The notes below the pieces were generated by a model. The model was not told the DNA's origin, made no database searches, and saw nothing but the letters and a program-made list of their open reading frames with translations. Shown in pieces: positions 7,510 through 16,279 of a stretch of DNA of 64,000 nt (its first letter is position 1; each line of letters opens with the position of its first letter). The position numbers and the translations under genes were made by a program. This DNA comes from Clostridium lundense DSM 17049 (lineage in GTDB: Bacteria; Bacillota; Clostridia; Clostridiales; Clostridiaceae), in assembly GCF_000619945.1 (NCBI RefSeq), contig NZ_JHVC01000002.1, forward strand, positions 372,001 to 436,000, given 5' to 3'.

Positions 7510-8883
7510 ATGGCCATGCAAAGAGAGTATGGAAAAGAACAACCTTATTTATCAGCAGGTCCATTTAAGATTCGTATACCTTTTGTTCATTACAAATTTG
7601 AGTGGGCAGATTATATTCAGGGACTACTTATGTGTGCAGTTTGCTTGGGAGCTATTCCAATGTTACAGGATTCTTTAGGAATGCCTTTTGAAGTTGCTAT
7701 TGCCGTTGTTGTATTAAATGGTATATTGTATTGTGTTCACGTACTTTTGGGAGATCCTGTAGTACCAGGATGGGTAACTCCTGCTATACCATTACTTATG
7801 CTTTATGTAGCTGATTTTCCACAAGGGCCAGAAAGAATTCAAGCATTAATAGCTTTTGAAATAACCCTTGGACTTTTAGCTCTAATATTAGGTGCAACTG
7901 GTTTAGGTAAAAAAATAGTATCTATAGTACCTAATGCAATGCAATCAGGTATTATTCTTGGAGCAGGCATTGCAGCAGTTAATATGATATTTGTTAAGGG
8001 TGCACGTTTTGATAATTTCCCAATTTCTATAGTTATATGTATAGGACTAGGTTTCTATCTATTATTTTCAAATCATTTTAAAAGCATTAGGAATAATAAT
8101 AAATTCTTAAAAACTATATCAAACTTGGGAATACTACCAATTATAGTTCTTGCTATAATAATAGGACCATTAGTTGGAGAAACTCAATGGCCACAAATTC
8201 AATGGGGATTTACTAAACCTGATTTCGGAACCTTATGGAGAGAATGGACTTTCTGGGCTGTAGGTTTTCCACCAGCTCAAATGTTTATAAAGGCAGTTCC
8301 AATGGTATTTTCAGCGTATATAGTATTATTTGGGGATATGATTCAGTCTCAGGCTTTACTTGAGGATTCAGCAAAATTCCGTCCAGATGAAAAAATAGAT
8401 TATAATCCAAACAGATCTCATATAATATTTGGATTAAGAAATATAATAATGTCAATTATAGGACCAGATATAACTATGTGTGGACCTTTGTGGGCAGCAA
8501 TGCAGGTTGTTGTATGTGAAAGATATAAACATGGTCGTGAGGCTATGGACTCCATAAATGGTGGAGCAGGATCATTCCGTTTTGGAACACTTACAGGATA
8601 TTTCTTATTACCAATAGTAAGTTTAGTTAAACCAATACTTGGTATAGCTCTTGCTTCTACAATGTTGATTCAAGGTTTCGTTTCTGTTAGAGTTGGTGTT
8701 ATGAAGGCTCGTACATTTAATGATTTAGGAATAGCAGGAGTAATGGCATCAGTAGTTGCAACAAGAGGAGCGGCTTGGGGACTTGTAACAGGTATAGTAC
8801 TTTGCCTTTTAATTCAACTTGGAAATAAACCTGAAATGGATATAGTAATATTTGATGAAGAGAAAGCTAAAATAGCAGATTAA
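7510..8883 (+). CDS. Polytopic permease, UraA/SLC23-SLC26-like fold
   Basis: A 457-residue integral membrane protein with about 12 hydrophobic segments and the GDPVVPGWVTPAIPL stretch near residue 80, reminiscent of the SLC23/SLC26 transporter fold. An AGGAGG site precedes the ATG. It follows abfT by 89 bases and is closed by a terminator, so it is the last gene of the 4-hydroxybutyrate operon. By context it may import 4-hydroxybutyrate or another short carboxylate in symport with protons. I cannot assign the substrate from sequence. Confidence 0.72.
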   Translation: MAMQREYGKEQPYLSAGPFKIRIPFVHYKFEWADYIQGLLMCAVCLGAIPMLQDSLGMPFEVAIAVVVLNGILYCVHVLLGDPVVPGWVTPAIPLLMLYVADFPQGPERIQALIAFEITLGLLALILGATGLGKKIVSIVPNAMQSGIILGAGIAAVNMIFVKGARFDNFPISIVICIGLGFYLLFSNHFKSIRNNNKFLKTISNLGILPIIVLAIIIGPLVGETQWPQIQWGFTKPDFGTLWREWTFWAVGFPPAQMFIKAVPMVFSAYIVLFGDMIQSQALLEDSAKFRPDEKIDYNPNRSHIIFGLRNIIMSIIGPDITMCGPLWAAMQVVVCERYKHGREAMDSINGGAGSFRFGTLTGYFLLPIVSLVKPILGIALASTMLIQGFVSVRVGVMKARTFNDLGIAGVMASVVATRGAAWGLVTGIVLCLLIQLGNKPEMDIVIFDEEKAKIAD

Positions 8884-8908
8884 TAACCCCACTATGAATT
8901 AATATAAT

Positions 8909-8945
8909 AAAAGCTTAAAGAATATAATTTCTTTAGGCTTTTTAC
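8909..8945 (+). terminator. Intrinsic terminator closing the abf operon
   Basis: AAAAGCTTAAAGAA (8909-8922), loop TATAAT, then the complementary arm with one G-U pair, running into TTTTT. Confidence 0.8.
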
Positions 8946-9021
8946 ATTGTGTAAATTGTTTTAAAATTTTGAAATTTATGTTAATATATATTTATAAAGA
9001 CTTATTATGGGGGATTAATTA

Positions 9022-9792
9022 ATGTGTAAAGAAGCCTTAGAAAAGTATTTGAAAAGTTTTAAGTTATTTTTACCATTTATTTTAGTAAAGTTAGCATTTG
9101 AAATTTCAACTTTTAAAGTTACAAATGGGAATGCATTATTGGATAAGTATGGTTTCATAAAAAAAGGAAATTCATTACCTAATATGGCATCTTCTATAGG
9201 GAATAGCATAGGCATATTGTTAGTTTCTTTATTTTTAGCACCTTTATTTTATTCTTTTTTACAGTTAATTACAAAGAATATAATAAAAGAAGAGGAAGTT
9301 GACTATGAGAAAGTTAATTATAAGGATAGTTTTAGGGAAAGTTTAAGATTTTATCTAAGATATTTGGGATTAACTATTATTATTATTTTTATATTTGGAG
9401 GAATAATGCTTTGTAGTTTACTTGTTATGATCCATCCAATTTTCATAGTTGGTGTAGTTATTTTAGCAATTTATATAGGGGTAACAATAACACCTTGTAC
9501 CTCATATTTAATACATTATGATACTTCAGCAGAAGAGGCATTAAGTAAAGGAAGAGCACTAGGTAAAAAGTATTTTTGGTCTATATTTTTTGTGGGTTTA
9601 ATATCTGGAATAATAAATTCTATTGTAAACGCTATTGCAAAAGGTAGTTCCAATACTAACATAATAACTTTTGCAGTAGTATCTTTTATATCTATTACTA
9701 TAGAACTTTATATGTATGTGTTTACTATGTATATTTGTAGAGAAGAAGAACCTCTTTCAAAGGACAGATTACAGAGTGCAGAGGACAATTAA
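9022..9792 (+). CDS. Integral membrane protein of unknown function
   Basis: About 256 residues with six likely membrane segments (near residues 12-28, 63-85, 115-140, 143-165, 190-210, 215-240). A GGGGG site precedes the ATG. I recognise no family motif. The last nine codons (DRLQSAEDN) are encoded by heptamer-period repeat element 3, so the natural C-terminus has probably been replaced or extended by that insertion. Followed by a terminator and the patatin gene. Confidence 0.75.
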   Translation: MCKEALEKYLKSFKLFLPFILVKLAFEISTFKVTNGNALLDKYGFIKKGNSLPNMASSIGNSIGILLVSLFLAPLFYSFLQLITKNIIKEEEVDYEKVNYKDSFRESLRFYLRYLGLTIIIIFIFGGIMLCSLLVMIHPIFIVGVVILAIYIGVTITPCTSYLIHYDTSAEEALSKGRALGKKYFWSIFFVGLISGIINSIVNAIAKGSSNTNIITFAVVSFISITIELYMYVFTMYICREEEPLSKDRLQSAEDN

Positions 9793-9832
9793 CAGATAAC
9801 AGATAAGGATACTTATCTGTGCTCTGTACTCT
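9764..9832. repeat. Heptamer-period inverted element 3, overlapping a gene end
   Basis: Six left units from 9764 to 9805 (ACAGATT, ACAGAGT, GCAGAGG, ACAATTA, ACAGATA twice) and right units at 9817-9830 (CTGTGCT, CTGTACT). The centre ACAGATAAG/CTTATCTGT folds as a 9-bp hairpin. The first half is inside the upstream coding sequence. Confidence 0.75.
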
Positions 9833-9856
9833 AAAAAAGTGCGGTGCACTTTTTTT
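9833..9856 (+). terminator. Intrinsic terminator (AAAAAAGTGC hairpin)
   Basis: Perfect 10-bp stem AAAAAAGTGC/GCACTTTTTT with a 3-base loop. The same stem motif recurs at 32197-32215 and 45409-45429. Confidence 0.82.
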
Positions 9857-9888
9857 AATTCTGCATATATTGTTATAGAGGTGATATT

Positions 9889-10923
9889 ATGGGGGTTAAA
9901 AAATTAGCTGATGGAGTTTTTGAAGGAGGAGGAATAAAGGCTATAGGCTTTGCAGGGGCACTAAAGATTATTGAGGAAGATGGATATGTGTGGAGAAACT
10001 TAGCTGGAACTTCAGCAGGAGCTATAGTAGCTTCTTTAGTAGCAGTAGGATATAAGCCATTGGAAATTAAAGAATTGTTGGATACAACTGATTATAGAAA
10101 ACTAGTAGATAAAAGTAAAATAGATATTCCTATAATTACGCCTGGATTAAATTTTATAATTCACAATGGATTTTATAAAGGAGACTACATAAGAAATTGG
10201 ATTGATGAATTACTTTATGAAAAAATGAATGTAAAAATAAAAGAAAAAAGAAAAGTTAAATTTAAGGATCTTATTATACCTGGAGAGAAGGATATATTAA
10301 TTGGCAATCCCAAATATAAAAGAAAATATAAGCTGCATATAATTGCAGCGGATATTACCAGAGAAAAAATGCTTATATTGCCTGAGGACATACAAGATTA
10401 TGGTGTGGATCCAGATGAGTTGGAGGTAAGTTTGGCTGTAAGAATGAGCATAGGAATTCCTATTTTTTTTACTCCAGTAATAATAAAAGATATTAAAACT
10501 AAAGAAAAGTTCTATATTGTAGATGGAGGGCTTTTAAGTAATTATCCTGTATGGCTTTTTGATGTGAAAGGAGAACCTGAATGGCCTACTATTGGCTTTA
10601 AGCTTATAGATAGTGATGAAAAATGTAAGAGAAATAAAATAAACTCAATATTTAGTTTATCCAAGGCCCTTATAGAAACAATGCTTAAAAGTGAATTAGA
10701 TATGGGTGTAATAAAAATGAATAATTTAAGAACGGTAGAAATAGATACATTAGGAGTGAAAACTACTGAATTTAAAATGTCTAGAGAAAGAATGATGGAC
10801 TTATATAATTCAGGAGAGGATTGTGCAGAAAAGTTTTTAAGAAATTGGAATAGAAATTACAATGAATATCTAGTTTTTAGAAGAAATTACTGTGAAGGCT
10901 ATAATGAAAAATTGGAGGTATAA
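9889..10923 (+). CDS. Patatin-like phospholipase
   Basis: Cytoplasmic lipid acyl hydrolase with a Ser-Asp dyad. Visible: the oxyanion loop GGGIKAIG (residues 13-20), nucleophile elbow GTSAG with Ser42, and the catalytic Asp212 in VDGGLLSNYP. Length 344 residues, no signal peptide. GTGAT-type ribosome site upstream. It converges on a clostripain-family protease and shares a bidirectional terminator with it. Substrate, presumably a phospholipid, is not shown by sequence. Confidence 0.92.
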   Translation: MGVKKLADGVFEGGGIKAIGFAGALKIIEEDGYVWRNLAGTSAGAIVASLVAVGYKPLEIKELLDTTDYRKLVDKSKIDIPIITPGLNFIIHNGFYKGDYIRNWIDELLYEKMNVKIKEKRKVKFKDLIIPGEKDILIGNPKYKRKYKLHIIAADITREKMLILPEDIQDYGVDPDELEVSLAVRMSIGIPIFFTPVIIKDIKTKEKFYIVDGGLLSNYPVWLFDVKGEPEWPTIGFKLIDSDEKCKRNKINSIFSLSKALIETMLKSELDMGVIKMNNLRTVEIDTLGVKTTEFKMSRERMMDLYNSGEDCAEKFLRNWNRNYNEYLVFRRNYCEGYNEKLEV

Positions 10924-10934
10924 GCTATGTAATG

Positions 10935-10967
10935 GCATTAAATTTATAAAAATTATAAATTTAATGC
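10935..10967. terminator. Bidirectional terminator between patatin and clostripain genes
   Basis: Perfect 15-bp inverted repeat GCATTAAATTTATAA around AAA, T-rich on both sides, between convergent genes. Confidence 0.85.
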
Positions 10968-10973
10968 TTTTAT

Positions 10974-12152
10974 TTATTTATTGTTAGCGTAATAAGTTCT
11001 AAGCTTGCTTAAAATTTGCAATACTTCTCCTCCAGATAGTTCAGGATTAAGATTAGATAAAAAACTATATATTGCCCCATTAGATAATTTAATGGGCAGA
11101 AGACTAATTTCCTTTGATTCATCATATTCTTTATAATTACTTAGAATTTCTGTCCAGTTGTTATTTTTGGAAAATGATAATTTTTTATATATAACTATAG
11201 CTTTACCAAGGTCTGTGCAAATAACATTTATATAATTTTTCGTTGATATACTGTTGGTATATACAATTAAAGAAGAGAGTAAGTCATTTATCTTATCAAT
11301 ATAAATATTGCAAGGAATCTCCTCTTTTGATTTGTTCATAAGATTATATATTTTTTTAGGATCTTTATATTCCATAGCTAAATAACATTTTGCTAATATA
11401 TTAAAATAATCCTTAATCATTTCTAATTCTTTTTTACTAGGATTATAAGAAATAAGAGGCAGTTCAATATCATTAATTAAATTTTTAGTAAATAAATCCA
11501 AACTTTCTATATGAATATTCTTTTCAACAGAAATTATTAACTTTTCTAAAGGTATACCTTCTAGAGGACCAGTTCGAAAATAGGTAACAATTTCTTTGCA
11601 AGAAGGTTTTTCTTCATGTCCTAATTCATATAAAACTTCAATTAAGTTCATATAGCACATATCTAGAAGTAATATATCTATATGAGTATTTAAATCCTTT
11701 TTTATTGAATTTATAGCTTGGCACATCTCTGGTATACCCATAATATAAAATTCATCTAAGGTTGTATCTGTAAGACCACCAATATATGATATGCCGTGAC
11801 CAGATAGTATGAGCATATAATGTTTAGCAGGAAATTTTTCTACTCCCCATTTTATAAAATTATATAGATTTTTGGGATGAGCCATATTGGGAAAGCAGTC
11901 ATCTTCTAAAAGTATGGCTTCCCCACTATCTATAAGGTATCGCCTAACTCCACACCAGTCATTTGCATCTTTAAAAATAATTTTTGATGGGTTTATTAGT
12001 TTAACTAAAGTTTTATCAGCTCTTCCTATTTGCATAACTACATTTATATTTTTAGTAGAGGGAGCTTTTTTAGCAGAAAGAAAACTATTAAAAATTTCCG
12101 GTTCCATTTCATTATTACCATTAGCATAAATTAACAAAGTCCAATTCTTCAT
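10974..12152 (-). CDS. Clostripain-family (C11) cysteine peptidase
   Basis: Caspase-fold cysteine protease of clan CD. Catalytic His119 in ILSGHG and Cys166 in LLLDMCYMN have the spacing and flanking hydrophobic strands expected of family C11. At 392 residues it is shorter than secreted clostripain and has no signal peptide, so it should act in the cytoplasm. It is transcribed toward the patatin gene. A terminator separates it from the Cys-containing protein upstream. Target unknown. Confidence 0.87.
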   Translation of the reverse strand: MKNWTLLIYANGNNEMEPEIFNSFLSAKKAPSTKNINVVMQIGRADKTLVKLINPSKIIFKDANDWCGVRRYLIDSGEAILLEDDCFPNMAHPKNLYNFIKWGVEKFPAKHYMLILSGHGISYIGGLTDTTLDEFYIMGIPEMCQAINSIKKDLNTHIDILLLDMCYMNLIEVLYELGHEEKPSCKEIVTYFRTGPLEGIPLEKLIISVEKNIHIESLDLFTKNLINDIELPLISYNPSKKELEMIKDYFNILAKCYLAMEYKDPKKIYNLMNKSKEEIPCNIYIDKINDLLSSLIVYTNSISTKNYINVICTDLGKAIVIYKKLSFSKNNNWTEILSNYKEYDESKEISLLPIKLSNGAIYSFLSNLNPELSGGEVLQILSKLRTYYANNK

Positions 12153-12173
12153 ATATATTCAACTCCAGTAAAA

Positions 12174-12195
12174 CACCCCAGCCACCTCTGGGGTG
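12174..12195 (-). terminator. Intrinsic terminator of the 12209-12742 gene
   Basis: CACCCCAG/CTGGGGTG stem, followed on the minus strand by TTTTA. Confidence 0.8.
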
Positions 12196-12208
12196 AAATT
12201 TTTACTAT

Positions 12209-12742
12209 TTATTCAGTTATATCTATGTCTGTAATATTAGAAAAATCTATTCCTCTTGGCGTTGGTGGAGTTGTTTGTGTGCAAGTTGGACCTTGTATAG
12301 TTCTAGGATCGCAGTCGGGACCGCCCTTAATAGCTGCATTAATTGAACCAATTTCATAACATCCTGCTAAGGTAAAGTCATATTGACCTACATCTGGATC
12401 AGTATTAGGTTGAACATCTGCATTACTTAAGCCTTCCCATTTTATTACTCTAATGTTTTGCCCTGACTGAAATAAGCAGGAAGCATTACCATTAGGAGGA
12501 TAAAATACTTTTATATTTAAAGTTGATGCATCACTAATAGGTACTACATTACCATTTTTTGAAACACTTAGTACCTCATGATTATCACAAAGTTGTATTT
12601 CAAAATCACTTATTTCTGATCCTTGGGTAGGGCCTGTTTGAGTAATAATATATACCCATGTCTGTTCAAATTGACCAGTTTGAGAGTTGAATGCACATTG
12701 AGGAAAACCAGCTTTTAGATCTATGCTATAATTAGTAGCCAT
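12209..12742 (-). CDS. Hypothetical beta-rich Cys-containing protein
   Basis: A 177-residue protein starting MATNYSIDLKAG with an AGGTG site. No signal peptide or membrane segment. It is rich in Thr, Pro, Asn and Gly, has about seven spaced Cys and a Pro/Thr-rich C-terminal tail, which suits a compact extracellular or coat-like beta domain. It is divergent from two small Cys-rich proteins, the nearer of which has a sigma-K-like promoter, so a spore-surface role is possible. I recognise no family. Confidence 0.7.
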   Translation of the reverse strand: MATNYSIDLKAGFPQCAFNSQTGQFEQTWVYIITQTGPTQGSEISDFEIQLCDNHEVLSVSKNGNVVPISDASTLNIKVFYPPNGNASCLFQSGQNIRVIKWEGLSNADVQPNTDPDVGQYDFTLAGCYEIGSINAAIKGGPDCDPRTIQGPTCTQTTPPTPRGIDFSNITDIDITE

Positions 12743-12854
12743 AGTATCACCTCTTTTTTATAGTAATAGTTAGATATTTATCCTAATTCATTATATTAAT
12801 TATGTATAGTATAAGTTACTTGTATTTATTAAATTATGACTTATTTATAATGTA

Positions 12855-12881
12855 ACAAATGATATTTCGAAACATATATTA
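12855..12881 (+). promoter_or_regulatory. Sigma-K-like promoter (late mother-cell)
   Basis: AC at 12855-12856, 16-base spacer, then CATATATTA at 12873-12881, which fits CATANNNTA. It points at the small Cys-rich gene starting about 12917. Confidence 0.5.
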
Positions 12882-12916
12882 TATTAGGTGTGAAAGCTTT
12901 TATGGGGGAAATGAGT

Positions 12917-13144
12917 TTGAAAAATAAATTAAATCGCTGTAATTACGGGTGGAGTGAAAAAATAATAGAGGTCAAACCCTGTGAATCTTGTAAAAAAGTA
13001 GATATGCATATTAAACTAGCTCCCCCTATATCATGTTGCAAGCCTTGTATAGATATTGATGAAATATTAATTCTTATAGCATTGTTTATTATTTTAAACA
13101 AGTGTTATTCAAGAAAATGCTGTTTAATGAATTGTTTTTATTAG
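12917..13144 (+). CDS. Small Cys-rich protein, candidate spore-surface protein
   Basis: About 75 residues. It carries a VKPCESCKK motif, a second CC/C pair (SCCKPC), a hydrophobic segment (EILILIALFIIL) and a Cys-rich tail CCLMNC. The motif VxPCxxCxK recurs in the next gene. I start it at the TTG at 12917 because GGGGGA sits 7 bases upstream; GTG at 12890 and ATG at 12902 are in-frame alternatives. A sigma-K-like promoter lies just upstream, suggesting late sporulation expression. Function not known. Confidence 0.62.
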   Translation: MKNKLNRCNYGWSEKIIEVKPCESCKKVDMHIKLAPPISCCKPCIDIDEILILIALFIILNKCYSRKCCLMNCFY

Positions 13145-13255
13145 TTTTAATTAATCCTTAAATTATTTTATAGCTTTTGTAGGAAGCTAAGTACTTATTT
13201 GTATTACTTAAATAATTTAATGTTAAATATTCATAATAATTTAAGGAGTGATATC

Positions 13256-13654
13256 ATGGCTGATGAATTAAAAGATGTAAGACAGGCTGCAACCTGTAAT
13301 ACTATAACTGTAGAACCTTGTGCAACTTGTTCAAAAACAACTTTAAGTGCTATTAATTTAGAGAATTTTTTACAGATAACAGTAACTGCTACTGTAAACA
13401 ATGTATGTGCTAATAAGGCATTAGTTATAGGAGCTGTATTATGCGAACAACTAGGTGATGTAAGTAATATAATTTCTACTCAGATATTTACAAGACCTGC
13501 TGGTACTGGAACTGGATGTGGAAGTGTAACTCATGACTTTGTATTTGTTATTCCAGATACATGTCGTACGGACAATAGGATATTTAGAGCAACAGCAGTA
13601 GCTAATTACATTTTAAATAATACCAACTGTGTATGTCCATGTACTAGTGCGTAA
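13256..13654 (+). CDS. Cys-rich beta-rich protein, related motif to its neighbour
   Basis: A 132-residue protein starting MADELKDVRQA, with AAGGAGTGAT upstream; the longer reading frame from 13199 lacks a ribosome site. It has VEPCATCSK near residue 23, an alternating hydrophobic beta-like body, several further Cys and a CVCPCTSA C-terminus. No signal peptide. The N-terminal VxPCxxCxK motif is shared with the upstream small protein. Disulfide-linked coat or exosporium assembly is a plausible guess only. Confidence 0.72.
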   Translation: MADELKDVRQAATCNTITVEPCATCSKTTLSAINLENFLQITVTATVNNVCANKALVIGAVLCEQLGDVSNIISTQIFTRPAGTGTGCGSVTHDFVFVIPDTCRTDNRIFRATAVANYILNNTNCVCPCTSA

Positions 13655-13669
13655 TAGGTCGAAATTTGA

Positions 13670-13694
13670 TAGGATAGGGTAAATCCCTATCCTA
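13670..13694 (+). terminator. Terminator-like hairpin after the Cys-rich gene
   Basis: Perfect 10-bp stem TAGGATAGGG/CCCTATCCTA, loop of 5; the following T-tract is weak. Confidence 0.6.
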
Positions 13695-13821
13695 AACTAT
13701 TATTAATATAGATTATCAATCATCTGTAGTTAAATTTAACTATTTTGAAACCTTTAAATCTAATAAATGTTGTACTATAATATTAGGTGCTGCCAAAATT
13801 TATTCTTAAGAAGGTGAATAC

Positions 13822-15126
13822 ATGCAATTAGAAACAAATAATACAGTTAACTCTAGAAGACGAAGCAAGGCTCATAAGAGAAAGATTCATAGAAAAAGAA
13901 TAGGGATCGTTGCGCTAACTTTTCTATTTTTAGGGGTAGCAATTATAGGAGGACTTCAGGCTGTAAAAATTTATAACACTGTTAAAAAATATGATAATTT
14001 AATTTATCCTGGGGTATTTATTGAAGGGGTAAATGTAGGAGGGAAGACAAAAGATAAAGCTATATCTTTACTATCACAAAAGTATACAGATGTAAATAAG
14101 AAAAGAAACATTGTTATTAAAGTAGCAGATAAGGAATATACCTTGAATTTTTCAGAACTTAACATAGAATATAATTATGATGAAGTCATTAACTCTGCTT
14201 TTAATATTCATAAAGATGGCAGTACATTAAATAAATATAAAAACATAAAGGAACCAAAAAATCACGAATTAGATTTAAACTATAAATACAGTATGGCAAA
14301 AATAGATAATATCATTAAAAAGATAAAGGAAGAAAATAATAAAGAAGCTATAGATGCATCAATACAAAAAACTAATTCTGGAGACTTTTTTGTAAAGGGA
14401 GAAAGTTATGGACAAGTAATCGATGATAAAAATATAAAAGAACAAATACAAAAAAGTATGGATATTAAAGGAAATGGTAATATAGTTGTTAATTCAAACA
14501 TAAAAGAAATAAAACCACATATTACAGGAGGACAGTTAGGAAGCATAAATACAATAATATCTACTTTTGCAACTAATTTTGCTGGATCAAATGAAAACAG
14601 AGTAACAAATATAACTTTGGCAGCAGATGCTATTAACGGAAAAGTAATGATGCCTGGAGATACTTTTAGTTTTAATGATGTAGTAGGACAAAGAACTGCT
14701 GAAAAAGGATACAAGCCAGCTAAAGTAATAGTGGGAGATAAATTTGTGGATGATTTTGGAGGGGGAGTATGCCAAGTATCTTCAACTCTGTATAACGCAA
14801 TAATGAGGGCAAATATACCATATACAGAAAGAACTCGTCATACAATGATGTCTACTTATGTTCCAATGGGTATGGATGCAACAGTAGACTTTGGTAATAT
14901 AGATTATAAGTTTAAAAATACATTAAACTATCCAATATATATAGAGGCAGTAGTACAAAATAAAAACATAACCTTCAATGTATATTCAAATAAAAGCCTA
15001 ACTAATAAAACTTATGACTTGGTTAATGAAATAAATGGAAATAAGGTAAAGGTATATAAAGTAACTTTACAAAATGGGAAAGAAATTGCTAGACAACTAG
15101 TAAGTACTGACTCTTATAAACAGTAA
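13822..15126 (+). CDS. VanW-family protein with peptidoglycan-binding domain
   Basis: A 434-residue membrane-anchored protein: basic N-terminus, one membrane segment (about residues 27-49), an extracellular peptidoglycan-binding-4-like region (about 60-220) and a VanW domain (about 235-400) with the GGGVCQVSSTLYNA motif. VanW proteins are named for vancomycin clusters but are common in clostridia; their biochemical role is unclear. There are no van resistance genes nearby. Followed by a terminator inside repeat element 4. Confidence 0.88.
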   Translation: MQLETNNTVNSRRRSKAHKRKIHRKRIGIVALTFLFLGVAIIGGLQAVKIYNTVKKYDNLIYPGVFIEGVNVGGKTKDKAISLLSQKYTDVNKKRNIVIKVADKEYTLNFSELNIEYNYDEVINSAFNIHKDGSTLNKYKNIKEPKNHELDLNYKYSMAKIDNIIKKIKEENNKEAIDASIQKTNSGDFFVKGESYGQVIDDKNIKEQIQKSMDIKGNGNIVVNSNIKEIKPHITGGQLGSINTIISTFATNFAGSNENRVTNITLAADAINGKVMMPGDTFSFNDVVGQRTAEKGYKPAKVIVGDKFVDDFGGGVCQVSSTLYNAIMRANIPYTERTRHTMMSTYVPMGMDATVDFGNIDYKFKNTLNYPIYIEAVVQNKNITFNVYSNKSLTNKTYDLVNEINGNKVKVYKVTLQNGKEIARQLVSTDSYKQ

Positions 15127-15136
15127 GTTCAAAGGT

Positions 15137-15322
15137 GAGAATGGAGAATTGAGAGTGAAGGATAATTTTCTCCATTCATATTATAAAAAATTTAGAAATT
15201 AAATTTTTACCTTACCCTAAGGGTAAGGTTTTCTTATTTATTATTTCCTATTTTCAGTTTTTTAGTGATGAAAACGAGAAATATTTTGACTCTTAACTTT
15301 CAACTCTAAATTCTCAACTAAC
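15137..15322. repeat. Heptamer-period inverted element 4
   Basis: Left arm 15137-15157 (GAGAATG, GAGAATT, GAGAGTG) and right arm 15288-15322 (GACTCTT, AACTTTC, AACTCTA, AATTCTC, AACTAAC) are inverted copies of a different heptamer from elements 1-3, yet the core beginning GGATAATTTTCTCC at 15159 is the same. The right arm covers the end of the convergent activator gene. Confidence 0.7.
15209..15236 (+). terminator. Intrinsic terminator of the vanW gene
   Basis: Perfect stem ACCTTACCC/GGGTAAGGT with TAA loop, then TTTTCTT. It lies within repeat element 4. Confidence 0.85.
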
Positions 15323-16279
15323 AATTGCTGTAGAATTGTTCCATTTTCCACACCTATCTCCAAAGCAGCCAACTACAGAGCCATCTCCTAGTATTTTTAC
15401 TACTTCGCATCTATTAGCACAACCAGTGCATTCAAAACTTTGCGATGAAAAGTTCACATCTGCAGTATCAAACCCTTTAAAGTTAGTTTTCCTATTTTCC
15501 TTTTTTAAAGTTTCCATAGCAATTATAGCAGCACCAATGGCTCCCATAACCATATGGTGAGGTGGAACTATAAGTTCTGTGCCTAGGGCCTTTTGAAAGG
15601 CAGCTTTTATTCCTTTATTAGAAGCTACACCACCCTGAAAAAATATTGGAGCTTTAATATCTTTTCCCTTAGCTACATTGTTTAAATAATTTCTAACAAG
15701 GGCTTCACAAAGACCACTTATAATATCTTCTTCACTATAACCTAATTGCTGTTTGTGTATCATATCTGATTCAGCAAAAACAGCGCATCTTCCAGCAATT
15801 CTTATAGGAGTTTTGGATTTTAAAGCATAGTCTCCAAATCTTTCAATAGGAATTTCTAATCTTTCAGCTTGCCTATCAAGAAATGATCCAGTACCTGCAG
15901 CACAAACTGTATTCATAGCAAAATCTGTAACAATTCCATCATTTAATATTATTATTTTAGAATCTTGACCACCTATTTCAATTATAGTGCTTACTTCTTT
16001 ATTTAAGTTTAGAGAAGCTATAGCATGAGCTGTAATCTCATTTTTTACCGCATCTCCTCCGATTATAAATGAGGCAATATGTCTACCGCTGCCTGTAACT
16101 CCAACCCCATCTATCATATTATCTTTGTACTTTTCTTTTAATATTGTAAGGGCTTCTTGCATAACATCTATAGGTTTTCCCTTAGTTCTAAGATAAAGAC
16201 TCTCTACAAGATTTAAGCTTTTATCTAAAAGTATTATATCTGTACTAACAGAACCTACATCAACACCCATGTAATACAT
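15314..16279 (-). CDS. 2-hydroxyacyl-CoA dehydratase activator-type ATPase (BcrAD/BadFG/HgdC family)
   Basis: ASKHA-fold ATPase that in known systems drives one-electron transfer to a 2-hydroxyacyl-CoA dehydratase. GVDVGSVSTD at the N-terminus is the phosphate loop, and CAAGTGSF and GRCAVFAESDM contain the two Cys that hold the bridging [4Fe-4S] cluster of the dimer. An extra Cys-rich tail (CTGCANRC and CFGDRC) follows. I start it at the ATG at 16279, 8 bases after AAAGGAG; it overlaps the upstream gene by 20 bases. No dehydratase subunits are nearby, so the partner is unknown. Confidence 0.85.
   Translation of the reverse strand: MYYMGVDVGSVSTDIILLDKSLNLVESLYLRTKGKPIDVMQEALTILKEKYKDNMIDGVGVTGSGRHIASFIIGGDAVKNEITAHAIASLNLNKEVSTIIEIGGQDSKIIILNDGIVTDFAMNTVCAAGTGSFLDRQAERLEIPIERFGDYALKSKTPIRIAGRCAVFAESDMIHKQQLGYSEEDIISGLCEALVRNYLNNVAKGKDIKAPIFFQGGVASNKGIKAAFQKALGTELIVPPHHMVMGAIGAAIIAMETLKKENRKTNFKGFDTADVNFSSQSFECTGCANRCEVVKILGDGSVVGCFGDRCGKWNNSTAIVS

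Noticed and set aside
13822..15126. VanW gene considered as evidence of vancomycin resistance
   Set aside because: No vanA/B/H/X/R/S genes are nearby and VanW-domain proteins are common in clostridia.
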